From JAAYRQ01 sp035647235 (GTDB lineage Bacteria; Bacillota; Syntrophomonadia; Syntrophomonadales; Syntrophomonadaceae), in assembly GCA_964514235.1 (NCBI GenBank), contig CAZEPV010000003.1, positions 62,001 to 126,000 of the forward strand: a stretch of 64,000 nt of DNA, given 5' to 3'. The translations under genes were made by a program, and so were the position numbers. This document shows, one piece after another, positions 25,827 through 34,863 of the stretch (position 1 is the stretch's first letter; each line of letters starts with the position of its first letter). The notes beneath the pieces are model-generated. The model saw nothing but the letters and a program-made list of their open reading frames with translations, searched no databases and was not told where the DNA came from.

Positions 25827-28325
25827 TTGTTAGGAGATTTACATTTATTACTTGGCGAAAAAATCTTGCTTTTGGATGGTGCCATGGGGACCATGCTACA
25901 AAATAGTGGTATGCAAGCAGGAGAATGTCCCGAATTGTATGGTATTAGCCACCCTGAAGTGCTTACTGATATCCATTATAACTATGTTGAAGCTGGTGCT
26001 AATATAATCCAGACTAACACTTTCGGGGGTAATCGCCTAAAACTAAAAGAATATGGGCTAGAAAATGAAGTTGACCAGATAAATTATGAATCGGTTAAAT
26101 TAGCTAAAAATGTAGCTGGCAGCAAAGCATTTGTAGCAGCATCTATTGGTCCGACGGGATTATTGCTTAGGCCCTTTGGTAGTACTACTTATGAGGAACT
26201 ATTCACTGTATTTAGTGAACAAATGCTGGCTTGTGAAAAGGCAGGGGCTGACTTGATTTCTATTGAAACTATGACTGATATAGGTGAAATGCGGGCTGCT
26301 TTGGCTGCCGCGAAAAATAGTACCAACTTACCAGTTATTGCCCATATGACTTACGAAAATGAAGGCCGAACTATGATGGGGACAGATCCTCTTACTTCTT
26401 TAGTAATATTAGAAGCCTTCCAACCCTTAGCTATCGGGGCTAACTGCTCAGGTGGTGCTAAGGAATTGTTACCCGTGATTGAGGAATTGAATCGTTATAC
26501 AAGTGTATTTTTATCAGTTGAACCTAATGCCGGAATCCCAGCCCTAATAGATGGGGTCACGGTTTTTCCCGATACACCAGAAGAAATGGGGGAATATGCC
26601 CTTTTGCTAAGGAAGGCAGGAGCCAACATTATTGGGGGATGTTGTGGGACAACTCCTGCACACATTAAAGCTATGGCGGATGCCCTGCGGGGACTATCCC
26701 CAATTTCAAGAAACAATAAAGTGATACGTAGTTTTGCCTCGCGGACTAGGGCTGTAGTTATCGGGGATGCTAATCCTCTGGCATATATCGGGGAAAGAAT
26801 AAACCCGACTGCTCGTAAAAAACTAGCTGCAGAAATAAAGAATGGGCAAATGGAAATGGTCATAAATGAAGCTAAAATCCAGGTGGAGGCAGGTGCTCCT
26901 ATCTTGGATGTTAACATGGGGGTACCTGGGATAGACGAGGCTAAAGCCATGGGTGATGCTGTAATAGCTATTCAAAATGCAGTAGATATTCCCATTGCAA
27001 TTGATTCCACAAATGTGGAGGCTATTGAAGAAGGCTTGAAAAATTATGTAGGGCGCCCCTTAATCAATTCAACTACAGCAGAAGAAAAAAACCTGAACTT
27101 AATTTTACCATTGGCCAAAAAATATGGGGCTGCTATTTTGGGTTTATGTATTGATGAGGCAGGAATACCTGATACTGCTGCAGAACGATTAGAAGTAGCG
27201 AGAAAAATCTACGATAGGGCCAAGGAATATGGTTTAAGGGACGAAGATATTTACATTGATACTTTGGTTAAAACTGCTAGTGCAGAACAGGCCCAAGTAA
27301 TGGAGACTATTAAAGCTTTATCACTTATCAAATCATCCCTTAATGTAGGAACTATCTTAGGTTTAAGTAATGTGTCACACGGACTACCTAGGCGGGATAT
27401 TTTAAATTCTACATATTTGGCTATGGCTTGGGCAGCTGGGCTGGATTTACCAATCATAAATCCCCTTGAGGAACGGCTAATGGATACTACTAGGGCAGCC
27501 CAAGTCTTATTAAATAGGGACGCAAATTGCATAGATTTTATAAATTCATATAGGGATACAAAGTCCAAAGAAATTGACGGCTTAAGGAGCCCTATCTGTG
27601 AAGTCTGTAATATTCCAGATCTTCTAGAAGGAATAAAAAATACCAATAAAAGTGAAAAGCCTATTACTGGGGGCGAGGCGAACCCTACAGCTAAACTTAG
27701 CCTAGATGAACAGATTAAAAAAGCTATTCTGGAAGGAAATGTACTAATAACGGAAAAACTTGTCGACGATGCCCTAGTTTCTGGATTAGATCCCTTGGTT
27801 TTAGTTAATACTAGCCTTATTCCAGGCATAGAAGAAGCAGGCATTAGATATGATAAAAAATTATATTTTCTACCTCAACTAATGATGGCAGCTGAAGCCA
27901 TGAAGGTAGCTTTTGCCAAAATCAAACCCCATTTAGCTGAAGATAGTGGGCTTAATGAAGGGATAATTGTGCTGGCTACTGTGGAAGGGGATATTCATGA
28001 TATCGGAAAAAATATTGTGGCAGTTTTATTAGAAAATTACGGATTCAAGATTATCGACTTAGGTAAGGATGTTGAAACAGCCGATATTATTAATGCTGCA
28101 ATCGAAAATGAGGCAGATATCATTGGCTTAAGTGCACTAATGACTACAACTATGCCACGTATGGCGGAAGTCGTAAAGGAAGCAAAAAAACACAATTTGA
28201 AATGTAAGGTTATGGTGGGTGGGGCAGTTCTTACTCCAGAATATGCTGAAAGTATAGGGGCGGATGCCTATTCTCCAGATGCTAGAAATGCAGTCGTCAC
28301 AGCTAAAAAGTTGTTAGAGACATAA
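25827..28325 (+). CDS. metH: cobalamin-dependent methionine synthase, without the reactivation domain
   Basis: Transfers the methyl group of methyl-tetrahydrofolate to homocysteine via cobalamin; 832 residues. Domains: homocysteine/zinc domain (1-290) with DGAMGTMLQ, GANCSGG and GGCCGTTPAHI; pterin-binding domain (320-580) with ERINPTARKK; B12 cap; and the B12-binding domain with DIHDIGKNIV near residue 720. The C-terminal SAM-dependent reactivation domain of the roughly 1200-residue E. coli type is absent, as in many anaerobes. The TTG at 25827 follows a GGGAG site. It is controlled by the SAM riboswitch just upstream. Confidence 0.94.
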   Translation: MLGDLHLLLGEKILLLDGAMGTMLQNSGMQAGECPELYGISHPEVLTDIHYNYVEAGANIIQTNTFGGNRLKLKEYGLENEVDQINYESVKLAKNVAGSKAFVAASIGPTGLLLRPFGSTTYEELFTVFSEQMLACEKAGADLISIETMTDIGEMRAALAAAKNSTNLPVIAHMTYENEGRTMMGTDPLTSLVILEAFQPLAIGANCSGGAKELLPVIEELNRYTSVFLSVEPNAGIPALIDGVTVFPDTPEEMGEYALLLRKAGANIIGGCCGTTPAHIKAMADALRGLSPISRNNKVIRSFASRTRAVVIGDANPLAYIGERINPTARKKLAAEIKNGQMEMVINEAKIQVEAGAPILDVNMGVPGIDEAKAMGDAVIAIQNAVDIPIAIDSTNVEAIEEGLKNYVGRPLINSTTAEEKNLNLILPLAKKYGAAILGLCIDEAGIPDTAAERLEVARKIYDRAKEYGLRDEDIYIDTLVKTASAEQAQVMETIKALSLIKSSLNVGTILGLSNVSHGLPRRDILNSTYLAMAWAAGLDLPIINPLEERLMDTTRAAQVLLNRDANCIDFINSYRDTKSKEIDGLRSPICEVCNIPDLLEGIKNTNKSEKPITGGEANPTAKLSLDEQIKKAILEGNVLITEKLVDDALVSGLDPLVLVNTSLIPGIEEAGIRYDKKLYFLPQLMMAAEAMKVAFAKIKPHLAEDSGLNEGIIVLATVEGDIHDIGKNIVAVLLENYGFKIIDLGKDVETADIINAAIENEADIIGLSALMTTTMPRMAEVVKEAKKHNLKCKVMVGGAVLTPEYAESIGADAYSPDARNAVVTAKKLLET

Positions 28326-28373
28326 ATTACTGAACTGGTTTTTAGTTTAACATTAGATGAGGAGGCTAAAATT

Positions 28374-29303
28374 ATGAAAATTGCAAAAAACGTTTTAGAA
28401 TTGGTTGGCAACACCCCCATAATTCAGCTTAACAATCTTACTAGTCCAGATGAAGCTGATATCTTCGTTAAATTAGAAAATTTTAATCCCGCAGGAAGTG
28501 TAAAGGATCGGCCCGGAATTTATATGCTGGATAAGGCGGAAGAAGAAGGCATATTAAAACAGGATTCCATAATTCTGGAGGCCACAAGTGGCAATACTGG
28601 CATAGCCTTAGCTATGGCAGCTTCGGTAAAGGGATACCCAATCGAAATAGTTATGCCCGAAAACATGAGTGATGAACGAAAGAAACTACTAATCCTATAT
28701 GGAGCCAAATTAGTATTGACGCCAGCTGCCCAAGGTATGAAAGGTGCAGTAGAGCAAGCCCGCAAGATGGCGGACGAAAATGACAAGTATTTTTTAGTAA
28801 AACAATTTGAAAATAAATATAACGCTGAAAGCCATGAATTTTCAACTGCCCCCGAAATATTAGAACAAATGGAATATAATCTGGATGCTTTTGTCTGTGG
28901 TGTGGGTAGTGGAGGAACCATTACTGGGATTAGTAAAGTATTAAAAGAGGCTTTACCTGAGATATTAATAGCTGCAGTTGAACCTGCGACATCTGCTGTG
29001 TTGAGCGGCAATCCTGCGGGACATCACAATATACCTGGTATAGGGCCAGGATTTATACCCAGTATTTTAAATTTAAAAAACATTGATCGGATAATTACTA
29101 TAAAGGACGAAGCAGCGATTATCGCTTGTATGGAATTAGCACAAAAAGAAGCCCTACTTTTAGGGATATCCTCTGGGGCTGCTATATGTGCAGCAAAGGA
29201 GTTAGCTAAAGAATTAGGACCTGGTCGAAGAATTTTGGCGATTGCACCTGATGGAGTAGAAAAATACATGTCTGTAGACATTGGAGGTTACATACTTGAG
29301 TAA
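28374..29303 (+). CDS. cysK: cysteine synthase A (O-acetylserine sulfhydrylase)
   Basis: A 309-residue PLP enzyme making cysteine from O-acetylserine and sulfide. Signatures: ELVGNTPIIQLNN at the start, the lysine in NPAGSVKDRPG near residue 42, EATSGNTGIALA, PEILEQM, GVGSGGTITG and LGISSGAA. It lies 48 bases after metH with GAGGAGG before the ATG, so it probably shares the SAM-controlled transcript. Confidence 0.93.
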   Translation: MKIAKNVLELVGNTPIIQLNNLTSPDEADIFVKLENFNPAGSVKDRPGIYMLDKAEEEGILKQDSIILEATSGNTGIALAMAASVKGYPIEIVMPENMSDERKKLLILYGAKLVLTPAAQGMKGAVEQARKMADENDKYFLVKQFENKYNAESHEFSTAPEILEQMEYNLDAFVCGVGSGGTITGISKVLKEALPEILIAAVEPATSAVLSGNPAGHHNIPGIGPGFIPSILNLKNIDRIITIKDEAAIIACMELAQKEALLLGISSGAAICAAKELAKELGPGRRILAIAPDGVEKYMSVDIGGYILE

Positions 29304-30039
29304 TAAAGAGGTAGCCAGCTATTTAGTTGGATGGCTACAAGAAAGAGTAAGGGAAGCAGGGGCCCAAGGTATTGTTTTTGGAAATAGCGGTGGGGTTGAC
29401 TCGGCAGTTGCTGGAATCTTAGCTAAAAGGGCTTTTCCCTCAAAATGTCTTAGTTTAATTTTACCTTGTGAAACTCCCACAGCGGAAATAATGGACGCCC
29501 AAGACTTTGCACAAAATTTCGATATTCCTTACCGAATAATCAATCTGGATAGTATTTATAATATCTTATGTACACAACTTGATAATCACCTAGAAAGCCA
29601 AGCAAGTAATTTGGAACTTACTAGGGCAAATTTAAAGCCTAGACTAAGGATGCTAGTCATGTATTATATGGCTCAAAACCATAATTACCTAGTGATGGGG
29701 ACTACTAATAAGAGCGAAATGACAGTAGGATATACTACCAAACACGGTGATAGTGGGGTGGATTTACAAGTCTTAGGGGGCTTAATAAAATCCGAAATAT
29801 ATGACCTAGCCCAATATCTTAAAGTTCCAGATAAAATTATCGCTAAACCCCCATCAGCGGGATTATGGGAGGGGCAGACCGATGAGGAAGAAATGGGCAT
29901 TAATTATACAGAATTGGATAATTATATTAAAACGGGCAAGGGAAGTCCTAGGGTGATAGAAATAATAGAAACTTTATCCCTAAAATCTGAACATAAACGG
30001 ATATTGCCACCGATAGCCGAAATACCAGAATCTTTTTAA
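29296..30039 (+). CDS. nadE: NH3-dependent NAD synthetase
   Basis: About 247 residues; makes NAD from deamido-NAD, ATP and ammonia. The pyrophosphate loop GNSGGVDSAVAG lies near residue 30, with TNKSEMTVGYTTKHGD and a C-terminal PPSAGLWEGQTDEEEMG. There is no glutaminase domain, so free ammonia is the donor. The TTG at 29296 is preferred because GGAGG lies eight bases before it; a TTG at 29281 precedes that site. It overlaps the end of cysK. Confidence 0.9.
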   Translation: MSNKEVASYLVGWLQERVREAGAQGIVFGNSGGVDSAVAGILAKRAFPSKCLSLILPCETPTAEIMDAQDFAQNFDIPYRIINLDSIYNILCTQLDNHLESQASNLELTRANLKPRLRMLVMYYMAQNHNYLVMGTTNKSEMTVGYTTKHGDSGVDLQVLGGLIKSEIYDLAQYLKVPDKIIAKPPSAGLWEGQTDEEEMGINYTELDNYIKTGKGSPRVIEIIETLSLKSEHKRILPPIAEIPESF

Positions 30040-30056
30040 TAAAGGGGGAGATGTGT

Positions 30057-30725
30057 ATGAATATTAGACGCCCCTTATTGATTAGGATTATTATATTAGT
30101 AGGGGTTTTCGTTTATATAGCTTGGTTGGCTTGGTTTCACTTAGCCAGATTTGATTTTTATGTTATAGTAGCTTTTTTTACATTATTTTTATTATGGACT
30201 ATAATATCCGAAACTTTTATTTATCAAGCACCAGATACCTACGTTATAGAAGATGAAGATAATAAATCCTTCTTATACCTACAATTATCATTCTTAGTAG
30301 CTCTATTTTATGGGGTTATAGATTTTGTAGAATTAGGCATTACGAGAAATAGGGCTTTAGAGCCCCATATTATCTATCTTGGTTTTATCCTGTTTATTCT
30401 TTCATGTTTAGTTAGGTCGAAAGCTATTAGTTCTATAGGCAAGTTTTATAATCCGCGTGTAGCTATATATGAAAACCACAATTTAATTACCCAAGGGGCG
30501 TATAAGCAAATAAGACACCCTTTATATTTAGGTGATATATTAGGATTTATCGCTATCACCATGATATTTAACTCATGGGGAGCCATGCTTATCATTTTAT
30601 CTACTACAATGCCTGCACTAATATATAGGATTAAAATTGAAGAGGAATTTATGCTCAGGCATTTTCCCACGGAATATCTGTCCTATATGCAAAGGACGAA
30701 AAGATTAATACCAGGCTTGTGGTAA
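30057..30725 (+). CDS. isoprenylcysteine methyltransferase-like membrane protein
   Basis: A membrane protein of about 222 residues with five or six hydrophobic segments. The C-terminus has the ICMT/phospholipid methyltransferase pattern: GAYKQIRHPLYLGD, then KIEEEFMLRHFP and YLSYMQRTKRLIPG. These enzymes use SAM, which fits its place in a SAM-controlled cluster, but the substrate is unknown. The ATG at 30057 is chosen because GGGGGAG ends six bases before it; an ATG at 30051 abuts that site. Confidence 0.82.
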   Translation: MNIRRPLLIRIIILVGVFVYIAWLAWFHLARFDFYVIVAFFTLFLLWTIISETFIYQAPDTYVIEDEDNKSFLYLQLSFLVALFYGVIDFVELGITRNRALEPHIIYLGFILFILSCLVRSKAISSIGKFYNPRVAIYENHNLITQGAYKQIRHPLYLGDILGFIAITMIFNSWGAMLIILSTTMPALIYRIKIEEEFMLRHFPTEYLSYMQRTKRLIPGLW

Positions 30726-30748
30726 AAGATTGAAAGGGAGGAAAATAA

Positions 30749-31507
30749 ATGGCTGGACATTCAAAATGGTCTAATATTAAACATAAAAAAGCTAAATCAG
30801 ATGAAAAAAGGGGTAAGGAATTTACTAAAATAGCTAAGGAAATTACTATTGCGGTTCGTAGTGGCGGTGGAAGCGATCCAGAAGCCAATTCCAAATTGAA
30901 ACTAGCTATCCAAAAAGCTAAAGCAATTAATATGCCTAATGATAATATCAATCGGGCTATTTCTAGGGGTACAGGTGAGACAGAGGCTGATATAATTGAA
31001 GAAATAGTATATGAAGGCTATGCCCCAGCTGGTGTAGCTGTACTATTAGAAATAGCAACCGATAATCGTAACCGTACTGCCTCAGAAATTAGACACTTGT
31101 TTTCCAAAAATAACGGCAATATGGGGGAGGGTGGTTGTGTAGCTTGGATGTTCAATCGGATGGGTTTAATCACCATTAACAAAGAAGATATCAATGATGA
31201 AGATGATTTTATGCTCCAGGCTATAGAAGCTGGAGCTGAAGATATTAAAGATGAGGGTGAATATTATGAAATATTAACAGCCCCAGATAATTTTATGGAA
31301 GTAAAGGAAGAATTGGAAAATCTCAAATTTACCATAAATACCGCAGATTTAATAATGCTAGCAGACAATACTATCGAAGTAACAGACGAAGAAACCGTAG
31401 CCAAAATATTAAAGCTGATCGATTTGTTTGAGGATCATGATGATGTACAAAATGTCTATACAAATGTATCGGTACCCGATGAAATAATTGAGAAATTAGC
31501 TAACTAA
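30749..31507 (+). CDS. yebC: YebC/TACO1-family protein
   Basis: A 252-residue member of the YebC family, starting MAGHSKWSNIKHKK and with RAISRGTGE, EGYAPAGVA and GEGGCVAWMF motifs. Members have been described as transcriptional regulators and as ribosome-associated factors easing translation of proline stretches. In Clostridia it usually lies upstream of ruvC; here accessory genes intervene. GGGAGG precedes the ATG. Confidence 0.95.
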   Translation: MAGHSKWSNIKHKKAKSDEKRGKEFTKIAKEITIAVRSGGGSDPEANSKLKLAIQKAKAINMPNDNINRAISRGTGETEADIIEEIVYEGYAPAGVAVLLEIATDNRNRTASEIRHLFSKNNGNMGEGGCVAWMFNRMGLITINKEDINDEDDFMLQAIEAGAEDIKDEGEYYEILTAPDNFMEVKEELENLKFTINTADLIMLADNTIEVTDEETVAKILKLIDLFEDHDDVQNVYTNVSVPDEIIEKLAN

Positions 31508-31528
31508 ACCAATTAAAATTGAATTATA

Positions 31529-31583
31529 AAAGGCGGGGTGTACAAATTTGAACTAACTCCTATCAAGTACCCCGCCTTTTTAG
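31529..31583. terminator. bidirectional terminator between yebC and the reverse-strand Hsp20-like gene
   Basis: AAGGCGGGG (31530-31538) pairs with CCCCGCCTT (31570-31579), extended by GTAC pairs, with A- and T-runs on both sides, so it can stop transcription from both converging genes. Confidence 0.85.
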
Positions 31584-31601
31584 TTGCCTAAACTTATAAT
31601 T

Positions 31602-32225
31602 TTAGCTATTTTTGATTTTTTCTTCCACAGATATTTCATTTTTAGGAACCTCTAAGCGAAACTCCCCATTAATGAAACTTGCTTTAAGTTCTTTTGAATT
31701 CACTGTAACCGGCAACATGGCTAAGACACTTTTTAAATTTAATTTACTTGGATAAAGGTCTACATCATCGAAAGATTCAACTTTCATCCAGGGTGCATCT
31801 ACCTTAAATACTAGATCATCATCTTCACTATAAATTTTAACTGGCACATTTAATTCAAAGTTTTCTGCGAAAATATTATTATTGTAATCAATATCACCAT
31901 ATGGGCCTAAAATATCTAGCTTTGTTCCAGCCCAATTATCGAAAGAATATAATATTTCTTCTAGGGCACTGTCACTAATTGTCCACTTATCTAAATCCAC
32001 TACTCCATAGTTAGCATTTTCCCACAACCTTCTGTTAGGGTTGAAATCTCCACCATCAGTCCCCCATATTGTCCCATCAGAAAAATACTGGTCCATATTT
32101 TGATGTATCTCATCATCATAGTAATAAAGAAATTTGGTTAAGTCTATTTCAATATTGCTAGAAAGGAATTCTATATTTTCCGCAGGGTGCCATGTAACTG
32201 TAGGCAGTTTTTCTAATTTAACCAT
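31602..32225 (-). CDS. Hsp20/alpha-crystallin-like protein with an unusual N-terminal half
   Basis: A 207-residue acidic protein on the reverse strand. The last 85 residues resemble an alpha-crystallin domain: NVPVKIYSEDDDLVFKVDAP, then LPVTVNSKELKASFINGEF and LEVPKNE. The first 120 residues are rich in aspartate, asparagine and aromatic residues and match no family I know; a WENANYG and two tryptophan/aspartate-rich stretches stand out. AAAGGAGG precedes the ATG (reverse strand). It lies alone, opposite to all neighbours, and may be an acquired stress gene. The Hsp20 assignment is moderate. Confidence 0.65.
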   Translation of the reverse strand: MVKLEKLPTVTWHPAENIEFLSSNIEIDLTKFLYYYDDEIHQNMDQYFSDGTIWGTDGGDFNPNRRLWENANYGVVDLDKWTISDSALEEILYSFDNWAGTKLDILGPYGDIDYNNNIFAENFELNVPVKIYSEDDDLVFKVDAPWMKVESFDDVDLYPSKLNLKSVLAMLPVTVNSKELKASFINGEFRLEVPKNEISVEEKIKNS

Positions 32226-32480
32226 TTTATTACCTCCTTTTTCATACCGTCCGAATTGTCAAAAGATTTACAATTGTTTTGACCTTTGTTTGACCTTCAT
32301 CTACTACTATTATAAACATTTATGGGTGAAAAAATGCAATGTCAAAAAAACCGATGAGGGTGTTAATTTAAGGTTTATGGCTATTTATCTTTAAAATGTG
32401 ATGTGTTTCACAAACTTTCTAATTTTCTTGTATATTTAAAAGATTTTATGTGAAAAATAATAGTTGAGGTGAATTAAGCC

Positions 32481-33050
32481 ATGAATAAACAAACTAAAGG
32501 GTTAATTAGCATATCTATATTATTGGTCTCCTTTTGCCTAGGATTTCTATTTGCTAATTTATATAATAACTATTCTAGTTCAGATATTTACCAAAAACCC
32601 GTAGTGGATTTAAAGGAAAAGCGAGAATTGGTTGATGAAAATACCCAAATAATTTTCGAGCAAAAATATAGGAAATGTGGCCACATGGTTATAAAAGAAT
32701 TTAATGACAGGCAAATTATTGAGGGTAAAAGTTTAACCCAAATTCAAGAAATTTATACCCCTAAAAGCGGCTATAAAATAGAATATAATAATGACATATT
32801 AGTTATTCACCAGGAAATAGATGATTGGTGTCCAGATGATAAGGAAAAATGCCGTTTAAAGGAATACCAAGAACGTGTGGCTATATACAAGGGCCCGGAT
32901 GCCAATAATGATATACTGCTAAAGGTGACTAGTATTCACATGGAATCCCTGCCCCCAGAATTGCAGAAAAAGATAAAGCAAGGCGAATGGGAATTTAAAG
33001 ATATAAATTATTTAAATGATGCTTTAGAAAATCTGGATGAATATCTATAA
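32481..33050 (+). CDS. BofC C-terminal-domain-like protein
   Basis: A 189-residue protein with one N-terminal membrane helix (residues 8-28) and an extracytoplasmic part. A CGHMVIKEF motif, a DDWCPDDKEKC cluster and LPPELQKKIKQGEW match proteins annotated in Clostridia as having a BofC C-terminal domain; BofC restrains sigma-K activation in spore formers. It often lies between yebC and ruvC, as here. Its own role in sporulation is inference. Confidence 0.68.
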   Translation: MNKQTKGLISISILLVSFCLGFLFANLYNNYSSSDIYQKPVVDLKEKRELVDENTQIIFEQKYRKCGHMVIKEFNDRQIIEGKSLTQIQEIYTPKSGYKIEYNNDILVIHQEIDDWCPDDKEKCRLKEYQERVAIYKGPDANNDILLKVTSIHMESLPPELQKKIKQGEWEFKDINYLNDALENLDEYL

Positions 33051-33069
33051 AATTTATTTAAAGATCAAA

Positions 33070-33208
33070 TTATTGGGCAACCAATGCAGGTAATACTTCT
33101 GCTGGGAAAGGGGTGATGAGCAAGAATATATAGCTTTATCATCCTGGTAGTTTTTGATGACTTCTATACACCTTAACCTATCTATCTTTTTAGATGGGTT
33201 ATTTTTTT
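33070..33208 (+). promoter_or_regulatory. structured leader ending in a terminator, upstream of the aldehyde/alcohol dehydrogenase genes
   Basis: The stretch contains a GCAG/CTGC hairpin, then GGTGATGA pairing with TCATCC with an AGC/GCT extension, then a clean terminator. I do not recognise it as a known riboswitch class; short words recall the cobalamin core, but the B12 box and CGC-ACTGT segment are missing. It may be an uncharacterised cis-regulatory RNA. Confidence 0.4.
33175..33208 (+). terminator. terminator in the leader before the aldehyde dehydrogenase
   Basis: AACCTATCT (33175-33183) pairs with AGATGGGTT (33192-33200) over nine positions with one G-U, followed by A and seven T. 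It either ends the BofC-like transcript or attenuates the next operon. Confidence 0.85.
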
Positions 33209-33323
33209 GACTTTTTTAGCATGAAGAATATGGTAGAATAATAATATATAGACAATTTAGATTATTCAATCTACTTGTAAAGATAGGCTATTTTATCTGT
33301 CTATCAGATTGGAGGTATTATTA

Positions 33324-34841
33324 TTGGATAGTATTACAAATTATCAAATGTTTATTAATGGTGAATGGACTGCCAGTAATTCTAACCAACTACTAGAAGT
33401 GATTAATCCTGCTAATCAGGCCCTGGTTGCAACTGCGCCTTTGGCTGATGTGGAGGATGTTAATTATGCAGTAGGGTTGGCCCGCCAAACTTTTGATTCT
33501 GGGGTCTGGGCCAATAAAACTATGGATGAACGGGCTGAAATTTTAATGAATGCCGCTATGTTGGTTGTAGCCAATAAGGAAGAGTTAGCATATCTGGAAG
33601 CGCTTACTTCTGGATCAACAATACGAAGAACCAGCACAGTCGATGTAGCTGAAGTAGGTGCTACCCTTCTACTAACTGCTATGATGGGCAAAGAATTACC
33701 CAAAGTTGAGCATACTTTTTTTTCTCCGCCCTGGGTAGCTCCGATGCACAGTTATTGGAAACGTGAACCGATAGGAGTTTGTGCTGCCATTACTCCCTGG
33801 AATTTTCCTTTGATTTTAGCCATATTCAAAATTGCCCCAGCCTTAATGATGGGAAATAGTATAGTTTTGAAGCCAGCAGAAACTACCCCAGTTACTAGTT
33901 TAGTGCTAGCAAAGATACTCAGTGATGTTGGAGTGCCACCAGGGGTTTTTAATGTTGTAACGGGAGATGGCAGTACAGGAAGCATCTTAGTAAGCCATCC
34001 CCAGGTAGATAAGATAGCTTTTACTGGCTCTACTACAGTTGGTAAAATAATTGCCCGACAAGCTGCAGATGATATTAAGCGGGTAACTTTAGAATTGGGA
34101 GGGAAATCACCCCTAATTATTCTCGATGATGCAGATATGGAAGTGGCAGTAAATATGTCTTTACTCGCCTTTTTGTTCCACTCAGGACAAGTATGTGTAT
34201 CGGGAACGCGTATATTTGTGCCCCGCAACTTACAAGACGAGCTAGTGGGGCGTATGATAAAGAAAATCAGGAAAATGAATATAGGTGACCAATTAGATAT
34301 GGCTACTGATTTGGGACCAATCGCCAATGAAAAGCAGCTAGAAACTATTATGGATTATGTTGCTATGGGTAAAAATGAAGGTGCAGAATTAGTCTATGGG
34401 GGTAATAGACTTACAAAGGGAATTTATGAAGCAGGTTTTTTCTTTGAGCCTACTATTTTTATTAATTGTAGAAATGATATGACCCACGTTCGGGAAGAAA
34501 TCTTTGGCCCAGTTCAATCTATTATTCCTTATGATGACTTGGATGAAGCAATAGCTATGGCTAATGATAGTCCATATGGTTTAGCTGGGGGAATTTGCAG
34601 CACTAGTGTGGGAAGGGCCCAACAATTAGCTACAAAATTGCGAACTGGGACCGTGTGGATTAATACCTGGCACGTATTGCGCCCAGACGCACCTTTTGGC
34701 GGTTATAAACAAAGTGGCTATGGCAGAGAATGTAGTTATCATTCGCTTTTAGCCTATAGTGAGGTAAAACATATATGTCAAGACTTGACCCCAGATGGTA
34801 ATGATAAGCTGATGAATCTGCTAATCGGAACAAATGATTAA
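33324..34841 (+). CDS. NAD(P)-dependent aldehyde dehydrogenase
   Basis: About 505 residues of the ALDH superfamily. PWNFPLILAIFKIAPALMMGN and the GSTTVGKII loop bind the nucleotide; the catalytic glutamate lies in LELGGKSP and the catalytic cysteine in HSGQVCVSGTRIF; EEIFGPVQS and the C-terminal FGGYKQSGYGRE are present. The TTG at 33324 follows a GGAGG site by eight bases; a TTG at 33309 precedes that site. It pairs with an alcohol dehydrogenase 22 bases downstream, so the two likely interconvert an alcohol, aldehyde and acid. The substrate cannot be told. Confidence 0.92.
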   Translation: MDSITNYQMFINGEWTASNSNQLLEVINPANQALVATAPLADVEDVNYAVGLARQTFDSGVWANKTMDERAEILMNAAMLVVANKEELAYLEALTSGSTIRRTSTVDVAEVGATLLLTAMMGKELPKVEHTFFSPPWVAPMHSYWKREPIGVCAAITPWNFPLILAIFKIAPALMMGNSIVLKPAETTPVTSLVLAKILSDVGVPPGVFNVVTGDGSTGSILVSHPQVDKIAFTGSTTVGKIIARQAADDIKRVTLELGGKSPLIILDDADMEVAVNMSLLAFLFHSGQVCVSGTRIFVPRNLQDELVGRMIKKIRKMNIGDQLDMATDLGPIANEKQLETIMDYVAMGKNEGAELVYGGNRLTKGIYEAGFFFEPTIFINCRNDMTHVREEIFGPVQSIIPYDDLDEAIAMANDSPYGLAGGICSTSVGRAQQLATKLRTGTVWINTWHVLRPDAPFGGYKQSGYGRECSYHSLLAYSEVKHICQDLTPDGNDKLMNLLIGTND

Positions 34842-34863
34842 ATAATATAGGGAGGGGTTAAAA

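Noticed and set aside
27251..27844. 197-codon open frame on the reverse strand inside metH
   Set aside because: It is antisense to the conserved methionine synthase, has no ribosome site and a serine/isoleucine-rich composition typical of a shadow frame.
33070..33160. Cobalamin or TPP riboswitch in the leader before the aldehyde dehydrogenase
   Set aside because: A few words are similar, but the B12 box and the CGC-ACTGT segment, and the CTGAGA of TPP elements, are missing.
33752..34327. 191-codon reverse-strand frame inside the aldehyde dehydrogenase gene
   Set aside because: Antisense to conserved catalytic motifs of a clear ALDH; no domain features of its own.
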